From IMG/VR virus record IMGVR_UViG_3300006751_000129, positions 1 through 24,455 of that record: a DNA stretch of 24,455 bases; one strand, 5' to 3'. Below, one piece after another: positions 23,776 to 24,455 of the stretch (position 1 is the stretch's first letter; each line of letters starts with the position of its first letter). A program made the position numbers and the translations under genes. The notes beneath the pieces are model-generated. The model made no database searches and was not told the origin of the DNA. It saw only the letters and a list, made by a program, of their open reading frames with translations. The stretch comes from a virus.

Positions 23776-24455
23776 TTGAAAAACTCAACACAGAGAAATG
23801 AGAGTAGAAAGCTTAGAAGGTTAAAGTCTAAGCTTTCATATTATAGAGCTGCTCTTGATGATATAAAAGGTACACTCTTTGATTACGAAAAGGAGTGGCT
23901 TTCTGATATAACGAGAATAAAAAGCAAGGCTTGCAAACAAAATGATAATAAAAAAGAAATAGACACAAAAACGTCTGTAGATATTAAAAATTTTGAAAAC
24001 GCTAGCGAAGAAAAAGATCAAAATTGCAACAAAGAAGACAATAGCATCTCAGATAAAAAACATCCTAGATGGGTAAAAAAACTATTTAAAAAAATAGCAT
24101 ATCTGACACATCCTGATAAGCTAATTGGCGAGTTAGAGAAAGAAAAATTCTCTGATTTATTTAATAAATCAAGGGAGGCTCTTGATAATACTGATTATGA
24201 TAGACTCGTAGAAATAGGCGATAGCCTTAATGTTGAAATAGATCTTAGTATAAATGAAATTATTTTAAAGCTTGAAAAAAGATTAGACTCTATAGTAAGT
24301 GAAATATCATTAATAGAAAAATCGTCTGCCTGGATGTGGGGAGAAAGTTTTGGAATTATAGATATCAGGCTCAAGATTGCAAAGTATGAGCTTGAATCAT
24401 CAGGAGCTGGAAATATACATGATGGAGATATTATTGATATTATTTTAGATATAGA
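23776..24455 (+). CDS. J-domain-like (DnaJ-type HPD) protein, 3' end cut by window
   Basis: This open frame of at least 226 residues runs off the window. Residues about 97-145 look like a DnaJ J-domain: a basic helix II (PRWVKKLFKKIAYL), the invariant HPD motif at 112-114 (THPDK), and helix III (EKFSDLFNKSREAL). J-domains stimulate the ATPase of Hsp70/DnaK, and phages use them to recruit host chaperone. Before it lies a charged helical segment (~1-50) and a polar linker (~50-95). After it comes a helical region with SSAWMW and more charged helices. The start is TTG 23776, with AGGA at 23765-23768 seven bases upstream; an in-frame TAG at 23764 rules out a longer start except ATA. No ATG exists before the domain. 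Assignment rests on HPD and flanking helices; the rest is novel to me. Confidence 0.7.
   Translation, partial: MKNSTQRNESRKLRRLKSKLSYYRAALDDIKGTLFDYEKEWLSDITRIKSKACKQNDNKKEIDTKTSVDIKNFENASEEKDQNCNKEDNSISDKKHPRWVKKLFKKIAYLTHPDKLIGELEKEKFSDLFNKSREALDNTDYDRLVEIGDSLNVEIDLSINEIILKLEKRLDSIVSEISLIEKSSAWMWGESFGIIDIRLKIAKYELESSGAGNIHDGDIIDIILDI

Overview
The window reads as a stretch of a T4-like myovirus (contractile-tailed phage) genome. Every convincing gene is on the + strand. Genes are packed with gaps of a few bases or with TAATG/ATGA overlaps. The DNA is AT-rich and its coding regions favour AGA (Arg) and ATA (Ile). The recognisable products form a T4-type set: a gp55-like late sigma factor, a gp5-like baseplate spike/hub protein with an OB fold, a gp25-like wedge, a gp6-like wedge, and several very large tail or baseplate proteins. 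The fibre motifs and the LamG and DNRLRE-type modules resemble those of marine phages. The host cannot be read from the sequence; an AT-rich aquatic bacterium is a reasonable guess and nothing more.

Layout. Bases 1-702 hold the 3' part of a RecB/Cas4-like PD-(D/E)XK nuclease whose start lies off the window. Bases 771-3192 encode two GT-B glycosyltransferases of the GT4 type. A small membrane-anchored protein, a gp55-like sigma factor and a 119-residue unassigned protein follow (3192-4624). The baseplate block runs from 4626 to 9727: gp5-like protein, a 200-residue acidic hydrophobic protein, two paralogous small cysteine-rich proteins, gp25 and gp6. The distal or adhesive block runs from 9733 to 20853: a DNRLRE-like protein, a 1202-residue protein with a P2-gpI-like core between two LamG-like regions, a 290-residue protein, a 1421-residue LamG protein and a short fibre. 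A DUF5659-like protein, a 640-residue internally repeated protein with its own strong ribosome binding site and terminator, a small charged protein and a J-domain-like protein (cut by the window end) complete it.

How the parts fit. The sigma factor would direct late transcription of the morphogenesis genes beside it. gp5-like, gp25 and gp6 would build the central spike and wedges. The LamG, DNRLRE and fibre proteins would decorate the baseplate and bind host-surface glycans. The 640-residue gene looks like a separate, strongly expressed unit: near-perfect Shine-Dalgarno, higher GC, and a GC-rich hairpin terminator with a possible new promoter laid over it.

The observations most worth a second look are the 200-residue protein with no Lys, Arg or His at all; the diverged pair of CPxGKW proteins; the 366-bp tandem repeat with patchy nucleotide identity; the terminator/promoter overlap; and a J-domain gene that starts with TTG and whose Shine-Dalgarno sits in a palindrome. 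No CRISPR array, insertion sequence, tRNA or rRNA was found, and no gene-free stretch exceeds 300 bases.
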